Under the pieces are notes generated by a model, which saw only the letters and a program-made list of their open reading frames with translations, ran no database searches and was not told the origin of the DNA. From Planctomycetota bacterium (GTDB lineage Bacteria; Planctomycetota; UBA8742; UBA2392): 35,046 nucleotides of DNA. Position numbers and translations under genes: made by a program. The stretch covers positions 1-35,046 of the forward strand of contig JAGQRE010000026.1 of the NCBI GenBank assembly GCA_020425695.1, written 5' to 3'. Shown piece after piece: positions 15,298-23,689 of this stretch (position 1 is the stretch's first letter; the number at the start of each line of letters is the position of its first letter).

Positions 15298-16064
15298 TCG
15301 TCTTCCTTCGGCGCCTCGAACACGCGTTCCGGCCATGGGTTGTCACGTGTTACAAGCTCGGAGATGTCGATTGTCAGCTTGTACGGTGGCCCCTGCGACT
15401 GAACGCCCCGCTCGCGCAGGACAATCTTGGACGGTGCGAAAAACCCGTCAAAATCTTTCCACTCGTACTGGTCAACGCGGTAAAGGCTGCGGTCGGCCTG
15501 CTGATAGTCGTAAAAGTCCACGTGCGGCGGGTCTCCGACCAGTTTCAAATCGAGGTCGGCGTAACGCCCGGCAATCATGGTGCGGGTCCCGTCAGACTGC
15601 GGCCGTACCTCGTTGCTTTTGATAACTAGGCCAGCACGGCCGAGAGACGTAGCGGCCTCTTCAGAAGCATCAACGCCGAACAGAAACACCCGGCTGATGT
15701 CACGGGCAATGTTGTCCAGAATCTTCTGGTCGAACTCTTCAGCTGCGAAAATCTTGACCACTTGACCGTCGGTGTAGGCGATATCGAACAGCTTCAACCC
15801 CTGCTCGCTCATACCTTGCAAGCGAAAACGCCCGGGTTGCTGCACAATCAGATAACCCATCAGGGTCCGTGTCGCGACGCGGAAATCCAGAGTAACGGTC
15901 TGCACACACTTGAACTGTTCCGGCCAACGGGTGTTGAAAGAGACTGCAATCGCGGTCGTTTCCATCGCCGGCGTCGGCGCTGGTGGCAGACGCTTGTAGG
16001 GGTCAGTCTCCGCACAGGCGGCAAGCAGCAACACCAACCCAAACAGGACCGAGGCTTTAGTCAT
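15294..16064 (-). CDS. Outer-membrane-type lipoprotein (LolA/LolB- or DUF3261-like)
   Basis: 256 residues with a lipoprotein signal: short hydrophobic stretch and lipobox LAAC, lipidated Cys at residue 17. Asp is not directly after the Cys (CAETDP), so sorting to the outer membrane is plausible. The mature part is beta-rich (VTLDFRVATRTLMGYLIVQQPGRF, LFDIAYTDGQVVKIFAAEEF), recalling LolA/LolB-like and DUF3261 lipoproteins that accompany MMPL exporters in aryl-polyene-type clusters. The family assignment is by pattern only. Its start overlaps the end of the MMPL gene by 8 bases and its stop overlaps the hotdog start by four. Confidence 0.72.
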   Translation of the reverse strand: MTKASVLFGLVLLLAACAETDPYKRLPPAPTPAMETTAIAVSFNTRWPEQFKCVQTVTLDFRVATRTLMGYLIVQQPGRFRLQGMSEQGLKLFDIAYTDGQVVKIFAAEEFDQKILDNIARDISRVFLFGVDASEEAATSLGRAGLVIKSNEVRPQSDGTRTMIAGRYADLDLKLVGDPPHVDFYDYQQADRSLYRVDQYEWKDFDGFFAPSKIVLRERGVQSQGPPYKLTIDISELVTRDNPWPERVFEAPKEDE

Positions 16065-18501
16065 GCCGCTTTAACTCCAGTAGTGTTGGCACCACGGCCA
16101 GTGTCAGTACCAGCGCGCTCGTTACGCCGATCGCTGTGGTTATGCCTACACTGAACAACGCCGGATGCTGGGCCAGTGCCATCGAACCAAAGCCGAACAG
16201 CGTTGTAAGCGCTGCAACCAGTACGCCGGCACCCGCATGTTTCATCCGCTCAATGGCCTGCTCATGCGACCGCGACCCACGATACGTCTGTACAAAGAAG
16301 ATGCCGTAATCAATCCCCAGCCCGGCAATGAAGACTGTAACCAGCGTGTTGATGATGTTGAAAGGGATACCCAGAACCCCCATCATTCCCAGTGTCCAGA
16401 CCATTCCACCGACAACAGGAACGAGCGCCGTCGCCACTTCGCGCAGGTTCCTGAACGTGACCCATAGAATCGTCAGCACCAGCAACAGGCTAAGCCCGCC
16501 CATCAACAGCAGGTCGTGGCGAATGAACTCAATCATCCGCCCCACAAAAGCCGCCTTGTTCAAAACGATGGCCGCTGGCTGACGGGCCTTCAGTTCACCA
16601 AGGCTCGTCGACTCCAGTTGGGCGGTCGTACCGATGTACCAACGCCCATCCTGCTGGCTGACGAAGTTGCTCATGAGCAGCCAGATCGGGCGCTTACGCA
16701 TAGCGTTCGGATCGAGCAGCTCCGGGTCTTTCTCAAGCGCCAACTTGTCGAAGAACCCGGCCATGGCACGGGGACTTACTGTCAGGTCGCGGTCCGGGTT
16801 GTTCGGGTTCGGCACGCTGACGCCGGCGATCAGTTCCCTTATTTTCTCGATGCGCTGGTTGCTCCAGAATCTGCGCCAGCGGGCGATGTTATCGAGTTGC
16901 GTCTGTGTGGACGGCATCACCCATGCTGCGCTTTCATACTTCGCACCGAGTTCCTGCAGGTCGTGCGCGGCAAGGTCGTTCTGCCGCAGGGCCTGCTCAA
17001 GCGTGTCGCCGCCTACGACTACCAGTGTGCGGCTGAGCGTCTCCTGACCGAAGGTCTGCGCAACCAAATTTTCTGACTCGCGCGTTGCCTCGCTCTTGCC
17101 GTCCAGATTCATGACGTCGCCATCAAACCCTACGCTCGGGAGAAACAACGCGAGAACCAGCGTGACTATCCCCATCACAATCAGCACCGGATAACGCAGC
17201 TTGCGCCGTACGCGCTGCATTGAGCCAATCGCATTGCTGACCAGCGAAGACGCGCCCGGCTTTGGGCCGACCTTGCGCAACAACTGTGGCCCGGCGGTGA
17301 AAGCAAACACCAGCGACCCCGCAATGCCCGCGATTGCCATCTCCGACAACTGGTGCAACCCATCGAATTCGGAGAACCGGAGCATGAAGATCGCGAGTAT
17401 GGTCGTCACCATCGCCACGAAACCCGGGCGCGCGACGTGTCGCAAGGCGTGCCGTGCGCGGTCTTCGCGCTCGCCCTCCAGGCTGCCGTAGGTCGTCAGC
17501 AGGTGAACTGCATAGTCCACCGAGATACCAAGCAGCACGGCCGCAAAGCCGGTCGTAATCGCCGACAACTCACCGTGAATCAGTCCCTGAGAACCCAGCG
17601 CCATACTGAAGCCGAATCCCACACTCAACAGAGTGATCAGAATCGGCGACAGCGCACGAAACGCGATCAGGAACAAAAGCAGTGTCGCGATCACGGACGT
17701 CAGAATCGTCAGGTGCATGTCCGTTTTCAGCACTTCCGCATTGTCGACGCTGCTGCGGTGAGCACCGATAACGTGTGCAGTGACACCTTCGGGCAAGTCA
17801 GCCAGGGCGGCGTCCATGGCGGACATCAATTCGCGACCCTTGCCCGTATTGCTGCTGGGGACATCGCTTTCAAGCAGCAGCACGGCCAGACGCCCGTCAG
17901 CGCTGAGAATACGCCCCTGCGCGTCAGTCTTACCCGCGAAGCCACTGTTCAGGTTTTGAAAGCGCTTGAGGGTCAGTTCATCAAAGCCGAAGGGGTCGTT
18001 GCGGAAGGTATCCACAATCTTGATGCCCTCTGCACCGGACTGGGCTGCGACGTAGTTCTGCAATGCTTCGCGGTAGTACTCTTCGTTGAGCCGCTCGTTG
18101 ACCTGCCGCTGCATGGACTCATCGAACATCAGTGGGGCTTTGCCGAGGTACAGGTTGCCGATGTCCTCTTGCGCCGACTGATCAATCCGCGACACGACTT
18201 CGCTGATACCCTCGACATCCCGCAGCGATACGTCGGCCTGATCGACGGCCAAGGCAAGCGTGGGCGAGTCCTCGCACTCAAGAGCGACCACAATGCGCTC
18301 AAGTCCATGGTAGCGATGCATCGCGAGCTGCGCCTCGGAGACGATTGGCTCGTCATGGGGCAGCAGCGCAAACACGTCTTCCTGAAAATCGATACGCAGG
18401 GCGCCGAGACCGGCGACGAACAACATTAAAGTGATCACCACCGGCAATAAGACCGGCTTGCGCTTGAGGAAATCGAACAATTGCTCAAAAGGGCCGCGCA
18501 T
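16057..18501 (-). CDS. MMPL/RND-family lipid exporter
   Basis: 814 residues with the duplicated RND layout: one N-terminal helix (about 17-37), a large periplasmic loop, a helix bundle (about 265-430), another single helix near 435-455, a second loop and a final bundle (about 665-810). Motifs include GISVDYAVHLLTTYG in the first half and FIAGLGIDYGIFFVQTY in the second, typical MMPL sequences with intramembrane Asp. Half-size (about 800) MMPL proteins export lipids or polyene-type products. Here it sits between the FAD enzyme (9 bases upstream) and the lipoprotein (8-base overlap), which suggests that it moves the cluster's lipid product across the inner membrane. Confidence 0.9.
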   Translation of the reverse strand: MRGPFEQLFDFLKRKPVLLPVVITLMLFVAGLGALRIDFQEDVFALLPHDEPIVSEAQLAMHRYHGLERIVVALECEDSPTLALAVDQADVSLRDVEGISEVVSRIDQSAQEDIGNLYLGKAPLMFDESMQRQVNERLNEEYYREALQNYVAAQSGAEGIKIVDTFRNDPFGFDELTLKRFQNLNSGFAGKTDAQGRILSADGRLAVLLLESDVPSSNTGKGRELMSAMDAALADLPEGVTAHVIGAHRSSVDNAEVLKTDMHLTILTSVIATLLLFLIAFRALSPILITLLSVGFGFSMALGSQGLIHGELSAITTGFAAVLLGISVDYAVHLLTTYGSLEGEREDRARHALRHVARPGFVAMVTTILAIFMLRFSEFDGLHQLSEMAIAGIAGSLVFAFTAGPQLLRKVGPKPGASSLVSNAIGSMQRVRRKLRYPVLIVMGIVTLVLALFLPSVGFDGDVMNLDGKSEATRESENLVAQTFGQETLSRTLVVVGGDTLEQALRQNDLAAHDLQELGAKYESAAWVMPSTQTQLDNIARWRRFWSNQRIEKIRELIAGVSVPNPNNPDRDLTVSPRAMAGFFDKLALEKDPELLDPNAMRKRPIWLLMSNFVSQQDGRWYIGTTAQLESTSLGELKARQPAAIVLNKAAFVGRMIEFIRHDLLLMGGLSLLLVLTILWVTFRNLREVATALVPVVGGMVWTLGMMGVLGIPFNIINTLVTVFIAGLGIDYGIFFVQTYRGSRSHEQAIERMKHAGAGVLVAALTTLFGFGSMALAQHPALFSVGITTAIGVTSALVLTLAVVPTLLELKRHD

Positions 18502-18510
18502 ACCGCCTGT

Positions 18511-20031
18511 TTAGCTGTGTTTGTGCGCGGCGTCATCGGTTTGGCTGCGGACTTCGTTGATCAGCGCGTCCGTACCGAGAATCGCTCCCGCCACACCGAA
18601 GCCCGTCACGCACGCGCCAAGCACTCCCGGCGTGCCTGTACCGGCGCCGGTAACGTATAGCCCCCGATAGCGCGTTCGCCTGCGTACGCCGTTGCGCCCT
18701 TGTGCGCCAAGGCTGGGCTGGTTCCCGTAAATCCCGCCCTGTGGATAGCCCGCATAGTCGCGCAGCGTAAGGGGTGTCGATGTTTCCACGATGGTCAGCT
18801 TGCCTGCAAGTTGCGGCAGGCGCTGCTCAATCATCGTCAGAATGTTGCCTGCGATACGGGCTTTAAGGTTCTTGTACTCGGCAGCTCGTTTCAACGTACG
18901 CGTGTTTTCCCATGGCGCGAACCACTCCCAGCGTACGCTCCCCATGGCACTGAACAACTGGGGCCCGTTGTCTGCGCGCGGCGGCACGTTCAGGATTGCA
19001 TCGGCGGGTCCATCCAACTGCGGAGCGTAGAAGCAATCTGGGTCATCATCCCGCAACAGGTAGTGATTTCTGCCCGCAATCCCATTCAGGTCCGCGCTTG
19101 CATCGACTGTCCCGTAAACCACGAAGGCACCGACACAGGCTTTTGCTGCGGCCATACGTTTGCGCAACACAGCCCGGTAGGCATCCTCGGGCATCATGTC
19201 GACGGCGATTTTCGGGTGGACAGCCAGAATCACTTCATCCGCATGTAGCGTTTCGCCATCTGAAAATTCAATGCCGCGCACAACGTCTTCCTCAACCAGC
19301 ACGCACTTTACTGGAGCTCTCAGACGTAACTCGCCGCCAAGTTGTTTCAGACGATCAACCAGGCGCGTTGTAATCGCGTCTCCCCCACCGTTGATGTAAT
19401 GCGGACCCTCCACGGCGCTGCCGACGACGGGAGCGTGAATACCCAAAGGTACGTCCGCGGCAGGCACCGCGTACAACGAAGACTGCGCACAGATCAACGC
19501 CCGCAAACGTGGCGAGACGCCCAACTTCTGCAAGTACTGTTGCAGGCTGGTTTCGAACAGTTCGCGGTCGTAGGCGCCTTCGGCTTCCGGGTTCAGTGTG
19601 TGCCAACTGAGCGACGCCTCAGCCTGCCGCATCCTCGCCACGTAGGCATCGATAGACGCCGCTTCAGTCGGGCACTCCCGCTTCATGGCCGTCGCAACGC
19701 TATCCCACCCAACCGGCATACAGAAGTCGCCCGACGGCAGACTGATGCGGTCGAAACACTCACGGTCGAGCGGTGTCGTCGGGACCTCGACACCCAGATA
19801 ACGGAACAGCCGCCACATGATCTGCCCGGGATACAACGAGCCCACGTAATGCACGCCCGTATCAAAGCGGCACGGTCCATCCGGTCCGCGGCGCTGAAAC
19901 ATCTGCATGCAGCCGCCGGGGATATTGTGCGCCTCAAGCACCAGCGGCTTGCGCCCGTGCATAGCCAGCACAATCGCCGCACTGAGCCCACTGATGCCGG
20001 AACCAACAACTATGGTCGAGTAAGCCAACAC
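18511..20031 (-). CDS. FAD-dependent oxidoreductase of the CrtI / carotenoid isomerase / RetSat family
   Basis: 506 residues. N-terminal FAD motif VVGSGISGLSAA (GxGxxG at 10-15), followed by the ARxxPGG-like EAHNIPGGCMQMF, then FDTGVHYVG, a family segment of carotene isomerases and retinol saturases. The C-terminal FAD signature is YRGLYVTGAGTGTPG. Such enzymes desaturate, isomerise or saturate long conjugated or isoprenoid chains. In a fatty-acid/polyketide cluster the substrate is more likely an acyl chain. The start is GTG sharing its G with the TAG of ketosynthase 1 (TAGTG), so translation is coupled. Confidence 0.85.
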   Translation of the reverse strand: MLAYSTIVVGSGISGLSAAIVLAMHGRKPLVLEAHNIPGGCMQMFQRRGPDGPCRFDTGVHYVGSLYPGQIMWRLFRYLGVEVPTTPLDRECFDRISLPSGDFCMPVGWDSVATAMKRECPTEAASIDAYVARMRQAEASLSWHTLNPEAEGAYDRELFETSLQQYLQKLGVSPRLRALICAQSSLYAVPAADVPLGIHAPVVGSAVEGPHYINGGGDAITTRLVDRLKQLGGELRLRAPVKCVLVEEDVVRGIEFSDGETLHADEVILAVHPKIAVDMMPEDAYRAVLRKRMAAAKACVGAFVVYGTVDASADLNGIAGRNHYLLRDDDPDCFYAPQLDGPADAILNVPPRADNGPQLFSAMGSVRWEWFAPWENTRTLKRAAEYKNLKARIAGNILTMIEQRLPQLAGKLTIVETSTPLTLRDYAGYPQGGIYGNQPSLGAQGRNGVRRRTRYRGLYVTGAGTGTPGVLGACVTGFGVAGAILGTDALINEVRSQTDDAAHKHS

Positions 20032-21248
20032 TACACGCGCGAAAGGATGACCGACGCATTGGTGCCGCCGAAGCCGAAGCTGTTGACAAGTACGTTCTTC
20101 AGGGGCTGCTCAAGCGTGCTCGGGACCACGTTGATCTTCGGCGCGTCGCCTTCCTGAGCTTCAAAATTGAGGTTCGGCGCGATGAATCCACCCTTCATCA
20201 TAAGCGCCGCGTACAGGATTTCACTAGCGCCGCTCATCCAACATTCGTGCCCTGTCATGCCCTTTGTGCTGCTGACCGGGGTTTTGACGCCGAAGATGTC
20301 GTGGATCGCGCCGGCCTCTTTCGCGTCGCCGATCGGCGTGCTGGTTGCGTGGGCGTTGATGTAGTCGATCGCTCCGGCTTCCAACTCCGCATTGCCCAAG
20401 GCCATCTGCATGGCCCGCCTCGCGCCATTGCCGCTGGGCAGGGTCAAGTGCTCGCCATCGCTGCTGAAGCCGTAGCCGCGCACTTCGGCAATCGGTACGC
20501 CTCCCCGTGCCTTTAGGTGGCTTTCGGATTCGAGTATCAAGGCCGCCGCGCCGCCGGATGGCACAAGCCCGTCCCGGTCGCGATCAAAGGGTCTGCTGGC
20601 CGCCGCAGGTTCATCCGCGCGCAAGCTGAACGTCCCCAACGCGTCGAAACTGGCCATCGACTCCCAGTTAATCTCCTGCATGCCGCCGGTGATGACAACA
20701 TCCTGCAGACCGGCGCGAATCAGCGTGAAACCCTGGCCAACGGAATGCGCGCCGCTGGCACAGGCGGCCGAGAGCGTCCAGGCCGCGCCCTGCGTGCCCA
20801 ACAGAGCATTCAGGTTCATACTGGCTGTGCTGTTCATGCACTGGAAGATGTAGCCGCTGCCGAGTTGCTGGGTGGTTCCATCGCGGCGCACGGCATCGGC
20901 GACTTCGACGTTGGGTGCGCTGGTGCTGTCGTTGCCGATGATCAACCCAACGCGGGGGGTGCGTAGCTTCGCAGGATCAATCCGCGCATGCTCAATCGCT
21001 TCCAGGGCTGCATAGGCGCACCATTGGGTGCTCTCGTGCATGCTTTTGCGAGCTTTCCGGTCGAGGCGCGCCTTGGGGTCGAAGCCCGTTACAACACCAG
21101 TTAGCGGTGAACGAAAGCCAAGTTCGCGGCGTCGCTCATCCACAATGATACCGCTGCGCCCCGCACGCAAAGCGTCCTCGATCTCGCCCAGAGTGTTACC
21201 AAGGCAGGAGACAGCGGCCAATCCGGATATGAAGACGCGTTCAGGCAT
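20031..21248 (-). CDS. Beta-ketoacyl-ACP synthase 1 (FabF-like)
   Basis: 405 residues, full-length KAS II-type enzyme that condenses malonyl-ACP with an acyl chain. The catalytic Cys is in LSAACASGAHS (C163), with His in NAHATSTPIGD (H300) and STKGMTGHE (H334), all present and spaced as in FabF. The segment after the second His (CWMSGASEI) departs from the usual GAAGA, suggesting a specialised enzyme. The start at 21248 (MPERVFISGLAAVS) is family-like; the frame extends to 21323, but those 25 codons are heptad array D. Coupled to the FAD enzyme downstream and probably in one unit with the FabG gene. Confidence 0.92.
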   Translation of the reverse strand: MPERVFISGLAAVSCLGNTLGEIEDALRAGRSGIIVDERRRELGFRSPLTGVVTGFDPKARLDRKARKSMHESTQWCAYAALEAIEHARIDPAKLRTPRVGLIIGNDSTSAPNVEVADAVRRDGTTQQLGSGYIFQCMNSTASMNLNALLGTQGAAWTLSAACASGAHSVGQGFTLIRAGLQDVVITGGMQEINWESMASFDALGTFSLRADEPAAASRPFDRDRDGLVPSGGAAALILESESHLKARGGVPIAEVRGYGFSSDGEHLTLPSGNGARRAMQMALGNAELEAGAIDYINAHATSTPIGDAKEAGAIHDIFGVKTPVSSTKGMTGHECWMSGASEILYAALMMKGGFIAPNLNFEAQEGDAPKINVVPSTLEQPLKNVLVNSFGFGGTNASVILSRV

Positions 21249-21323
21249 TCGTGGTCCGTATTTCGTGGCCCGTGATTCGCCATCCGTTCCGATACACGAA
21301 ACACGAATAACGAACCACGACAA
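21247..21323. repeat. Heptad repeat array D (11 units) filling the gap between fabG and ketosynthase 1
   Basis: Eleven 7-mers fit without a gap: ATTCGTG, GTCCGTA, TTTCGTG, GCCCGTG, ATTCGCC, ATCCGTT, CCGATAC, ACGAAAC, ACGAATA, ACGAACC, ACGACAA. The left half is TTCGTG-type and the right half CACGAA-type, so the array is an imperfect inverted repeat: 21249-21276 pairs with 21296-21323 at 20 of 28 positions. It could form a stem-loop in the mRNA just upstream of the ketosynthase start. Confidence 0.8.
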
Positions 21324-22049
21324 CTACATGTACATCCCGCCGTTTACACCAAGCACTTGCCCGGTGATGTAGCCAGCCTCGTCGCCCGCGAGAAAGCTGA
21401 CGGCCGCTGCGATTTCCTCGGGTGTACCGAAACGCCCCAGCGGCACGGCCTTGGACAACTCATCTTTCGGAAGTTCTTTTACCATATCGGTTTCGACGAA
21501 ACCCGGCGCGACGACGTTAACTGTGATCTTGCGGCTTGCGATCTCTTTCGCCAAAGACTTGCACGCACCGATCAAGCCCGCCTTGCTGGCAGAGTAGTTC
21601 ACCTGCCCCGCGTTGCCGGCCTGCCCACTGACGCTTGAGATCGCGATGATTCGCCCACTACGGCGGCGAAGCATGCCGCGCAGGCACGCCTTCGTTACGT
21701 GATAGAAACCGCCGAGGTTGGTGTTGATTACGCTGGTCCATTCTTCGGGGCTGGTCATCGCAAACAGCCCGTCTCGGGTGATGCCGGCATTGCTGACCAC
21801 AACATCCGGCGCGCCTTCAGCCTCAATCAATGGCTCAAGGGCAGCCATGACTGCTTCGCCGTCTGCCACGTCAAAACAGACGGGGATGGCGCTGCCGCCC
21901 GCCGCTTCGATTTCACTGCACAGGCTCTCCGCTTCGTCCTTGCTTCGCCCGTAGTTCACCCAGACACGATAGGCGTCACTCGCCAAACGCCTTGCAATAG
22001 CGCGCCCTATGCCCCTTGAAGCGCCTGTAACCAGTGCAATCTTTGCCAA
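21324..22049 (-). CDS. fabG: 3-oxoacyl-ACP reductase (FabG-type SDR)
   Basis: 241 residues, the usual FabG length, NADPH-dependent reduction of 3-oxoacyl-ACP. Motifs: TGASRGIG (8-15), NAGITRDGL (87-95), catalytic Ser in ISSVSG (S138/S139), YSASK (Y152, K156) and the C-terminal YITGQVLGVNGG. The start is TTG at 22049, seven bases after a perfect GGAGG (22061-22057 on the minus strand). Starts further upstream in the frame would add about 98 residues of non-SDR sequence running into the divergent promoter. It is the first gene of the minus-strand lipid operon. The symbol denotes the family; a housekeeping fabG may exist elsewhere. Confidence 0.92.
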   Translation of the reverse strand: MAKIALVTGASRGIGRAIARRLASDAYRVWVNYGRSKDEAESLCSEIEAAGGSAIPVCFDVADGEAVMAALEPLIEAEGAPDVVVSNAGITRDGLFAMTSPEEWTSVINTNLGGFYHVTKACLRGMLRRRSGRIIAISSVSGQAGNAGQVNYSASKAGLIGACKSLAKEIASRKITVNVVAPGFVETDMVKELPKDELSKAVPLGRFGTPEEIAAAVSFLAGDEAGYITGQVLGVNGGMYM

Positions 22050-22056
22050 GATGGAA

Positions 22057-22061
22057 CCTCC
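22057..22061 (-). promoter_or_regulatory. Shine-Dalgarno site that decides the TTG start of fabG
   Basis: GGAGG on the minus strand, seven bases before TTG 22047-22049. It fixes a 241-residue product rather than the 339-codon open frame. Confidence 0.8.
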
Positions 22062-22086
22062 ATATCTAACGGCTTTGTCGAGCCGC

Positions 22087-22116
22087 TTTACACTAAGCGT
22101 ACAGGCTGCGTATATT
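22087..22116 (+). promoter_or_regulatory. Sigma-70-type promoter for the ACP 2 / ketosynthase 2 operon
   Basis: TTTACA (22087-22092), 18-base spacer, TATATT (22111-22116): five of six matches in each box. It lies in the 133-base divergent region between fabG and ACP 2 and implies a leader of about 60 bases. Confidence 0.65.
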
Positions 22117-22182
22117 AGCTGGCTTGGCAGGCGTCGAGTAGGTCGCAGGCCTGTGGGGCGGCAGCAAGCAAGGATTCGGATC

Positions 22183-22440
22183 GTGGAAGCCCTGGTTACC
22201 GAACTGAAAACACTGATCATTGAGCATCTGAACCTCGAAGATGTTGACCCGTCTACGGTTGATCCCAACGCGCCGCTTTTCGGCGAGGGGCTTGGCCTGG
22301 ACAGCGTTGATGCACTTGAATTGGTGATGCTGATGGAAACCACCTACGGGGCGAAAATCGAATCGTCCGAGGTTGGCAAGACAGCCTTCGCGACGCTGAG
22401 TTCCCTGGCACAGTTCGTCCAGGAAAACCGCAAGCCCTAG
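22183..22440 (+). CDS. Acyl carrier protein 2
   Basis: 85 residues with phosphopantetheine site GLGLDSVDALELVMLME (Ser41; the common DSL is DSV here). The GTG start at 22183 follows AAGGA at 9-base spacing and gives an ACP-like N-terminus; the open frame upstream to 22009 crosses the promoter and is rejected. First gene of the plus-strand unit, 10 bases before ketosynthase 2, which suggests that it is the carrier used by that enzyme. It differs clearly from ACP 1, so the two may serve different steps or starter and extender roles. Confidence 0.92.
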   Translation: MEALVTELKTLIIEHLNLEDVDPSTVDPNAPLFGEGLGLDSVDALELVMLMETTYGAKIESSEVGKTAFATLSSLAQFVQENRKP

Positions 22441-22450
22441 CAGCCCGGAC

Positions 22451-23689
22451 ATGTCCCAAACCAAGGCAGCGCAGCCGATTGCAATCACAGGGCTAGGCGT
22501 CATCGGCGCCTTTGGTCGCGGTTACGATGCGTTGCATTCAGCTCTGGTCGAAGCCCGAGAGGGCGTAGGACCGCTCACGCTGTGGGATTCCTCAATCACC
22601 GAACTCCCTGTGGGCCAGTACCGCGGTGATCTGGCCGATGACCTCAGCGCCGTCCCGGGCATCACGCCAAGAATCCGCAAGCGCCTCTCGCGATCCGACA
22701 CACTTGCACTCGTGGCAGCAGCCGAAGCAGTCGCGCAGGCCGGGCTTGATGTCTCGGTTGGCGGCGCGTACGTGGGGCAAAGCGTATGCGGGACACTGGT
22801 CAGCGAGGCCCTGTACATTGAGGCCAACCGCCGCGCGAAAACAGGCGACCTGTCCAGGCTCGACCTCGGCGGAGCATTTGTTCACGAGGGTGCCAACACG
22901 CTTGATCGTCTGGCTGAGGTCTTCAAGCTTCAAGGCCCAACGCTTTCCTTCATGACAGCCTGCAGCAGCGCGGCCAATGCGATTGGGCTGGCCGCCGACG
23001 CCATCCGCAGTGGACGCTGCGACTTGATGCTGGCCGGCGGCGCCGACAGTCTTTCGCGCATTGCGTTCAACGGGTTCTGCAGTCTGAAAGTCGTCAGCCC
23101 CGACGGCCCACGCCCGTTTGATCGCGACCGACAGGGCATGATGGTTGGCGAGGGTGCGGGCATGCTGGTGCTTGAGTCGGTTCAGCACGCGAAGCAACGC
23201 GGCGCGACGATACTGGGCTATGTTAGCGGCTACGGTCACTCGTGCGACGCCTACCACCTGACGGCACCACACCCTGAAGGTCGAGGTGCTGTCGCAGCCA
23301 TGGGCGAAGCACTTTCGATGGCCGGGCTGAAACCCGGCGAAATCGGCTACATCAATGCCCACGGTACGGCGACGCAGGATAACGACCGCACTGAGGCACG
23401 TGCCATCGCCGACGTCTTCAGGGGGTGCGAGGTTCCGGTCAGCAGCACGAAACGATACATGGGGCATACGCTGGCAGCGGCAGGCGGGCTTGAAGCTGCT
23501 GTCTCGCTGTGGGCACTGCAACAGAAGCAACTGCCGGCCAATCTTGGACTGCGCAACACGCTGGAGGACGCACCACTAAATATGGTTCGCGAGACAACCG
23601 CCGCCCATGAGTTGCGCCATGTCCTGTCGAACAGTTTCGGTTTTGGCGGCAACAATGCCGCGTTGGTATTCAGCAGGGCGGACGCATGA
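22451..23689 (+). CDS. Beta-ketoacyl-ACP synthase 2 (likely KS-alpha)
   Basis: 412 residues with a complete catalytic triad: C171 in FMTACSSAANA, H304 in NAHGTATQDND and H339 in SSTKRYMGHTLAAAGG. The late FGFGGNNAALVF glycine motif is intact. It resembles KS enzymes of aryl-polyene and related type II systems. The downstream CLF-like gene suggests a KS-alpha/KS-beta pair, although a small dead-nuclease-like gene is inserted between them. The last four bases (ATGA) overlap the start of that gene, so the three are translationally linked. Confidence 0.92.
   Translation: MSQTKAAQPIAITGLGVIGAFGRGYDALHSALVEAREGVGPLTLWDSSITELPVGQYRGDLADDLSAVPGITPRIRKRLSRSDTLALVAAAEAVAQAGLDVSVGGAYVGQSVCGTLVSEALYIEANRRAKTGDLSRLDLGGAFVHEGANTLDRLAEVFKLQGPTLSFMTACSSAANAIGLAADAIRSGRCDLMLAGGADSLSRIAFNGFCSLKVVSPDGPRPFDRDRQGMMVGEGAGMLVLESVQHAKQRGATILGYVSGYGHSCDAYHLTAPHPEGRGAVAAMGEALSMAGLKPGEIGYINAHGTATQDNDRTEARAIADVFRGCEVPVSSTKRYMGHTLAAAGGLEAAVSLWALQQKQLPANLGLRNTLEDAPLNMVRETTAAHELRHVLSNSFGFGGNNAALVFSRADA

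Noticed and set aside
17353-18429. Long plus-strand open frame opposite the MMPL gene
   Set aside because: Composition (His/Gln/Arg-rich) and position mark it as an antisense shadow of a well-supported exporter gene.
21247-21323. CRISPR array
   Set aside because: Units are 7 bases, degenerate, without spacers of constant length; no cas genes nearby.
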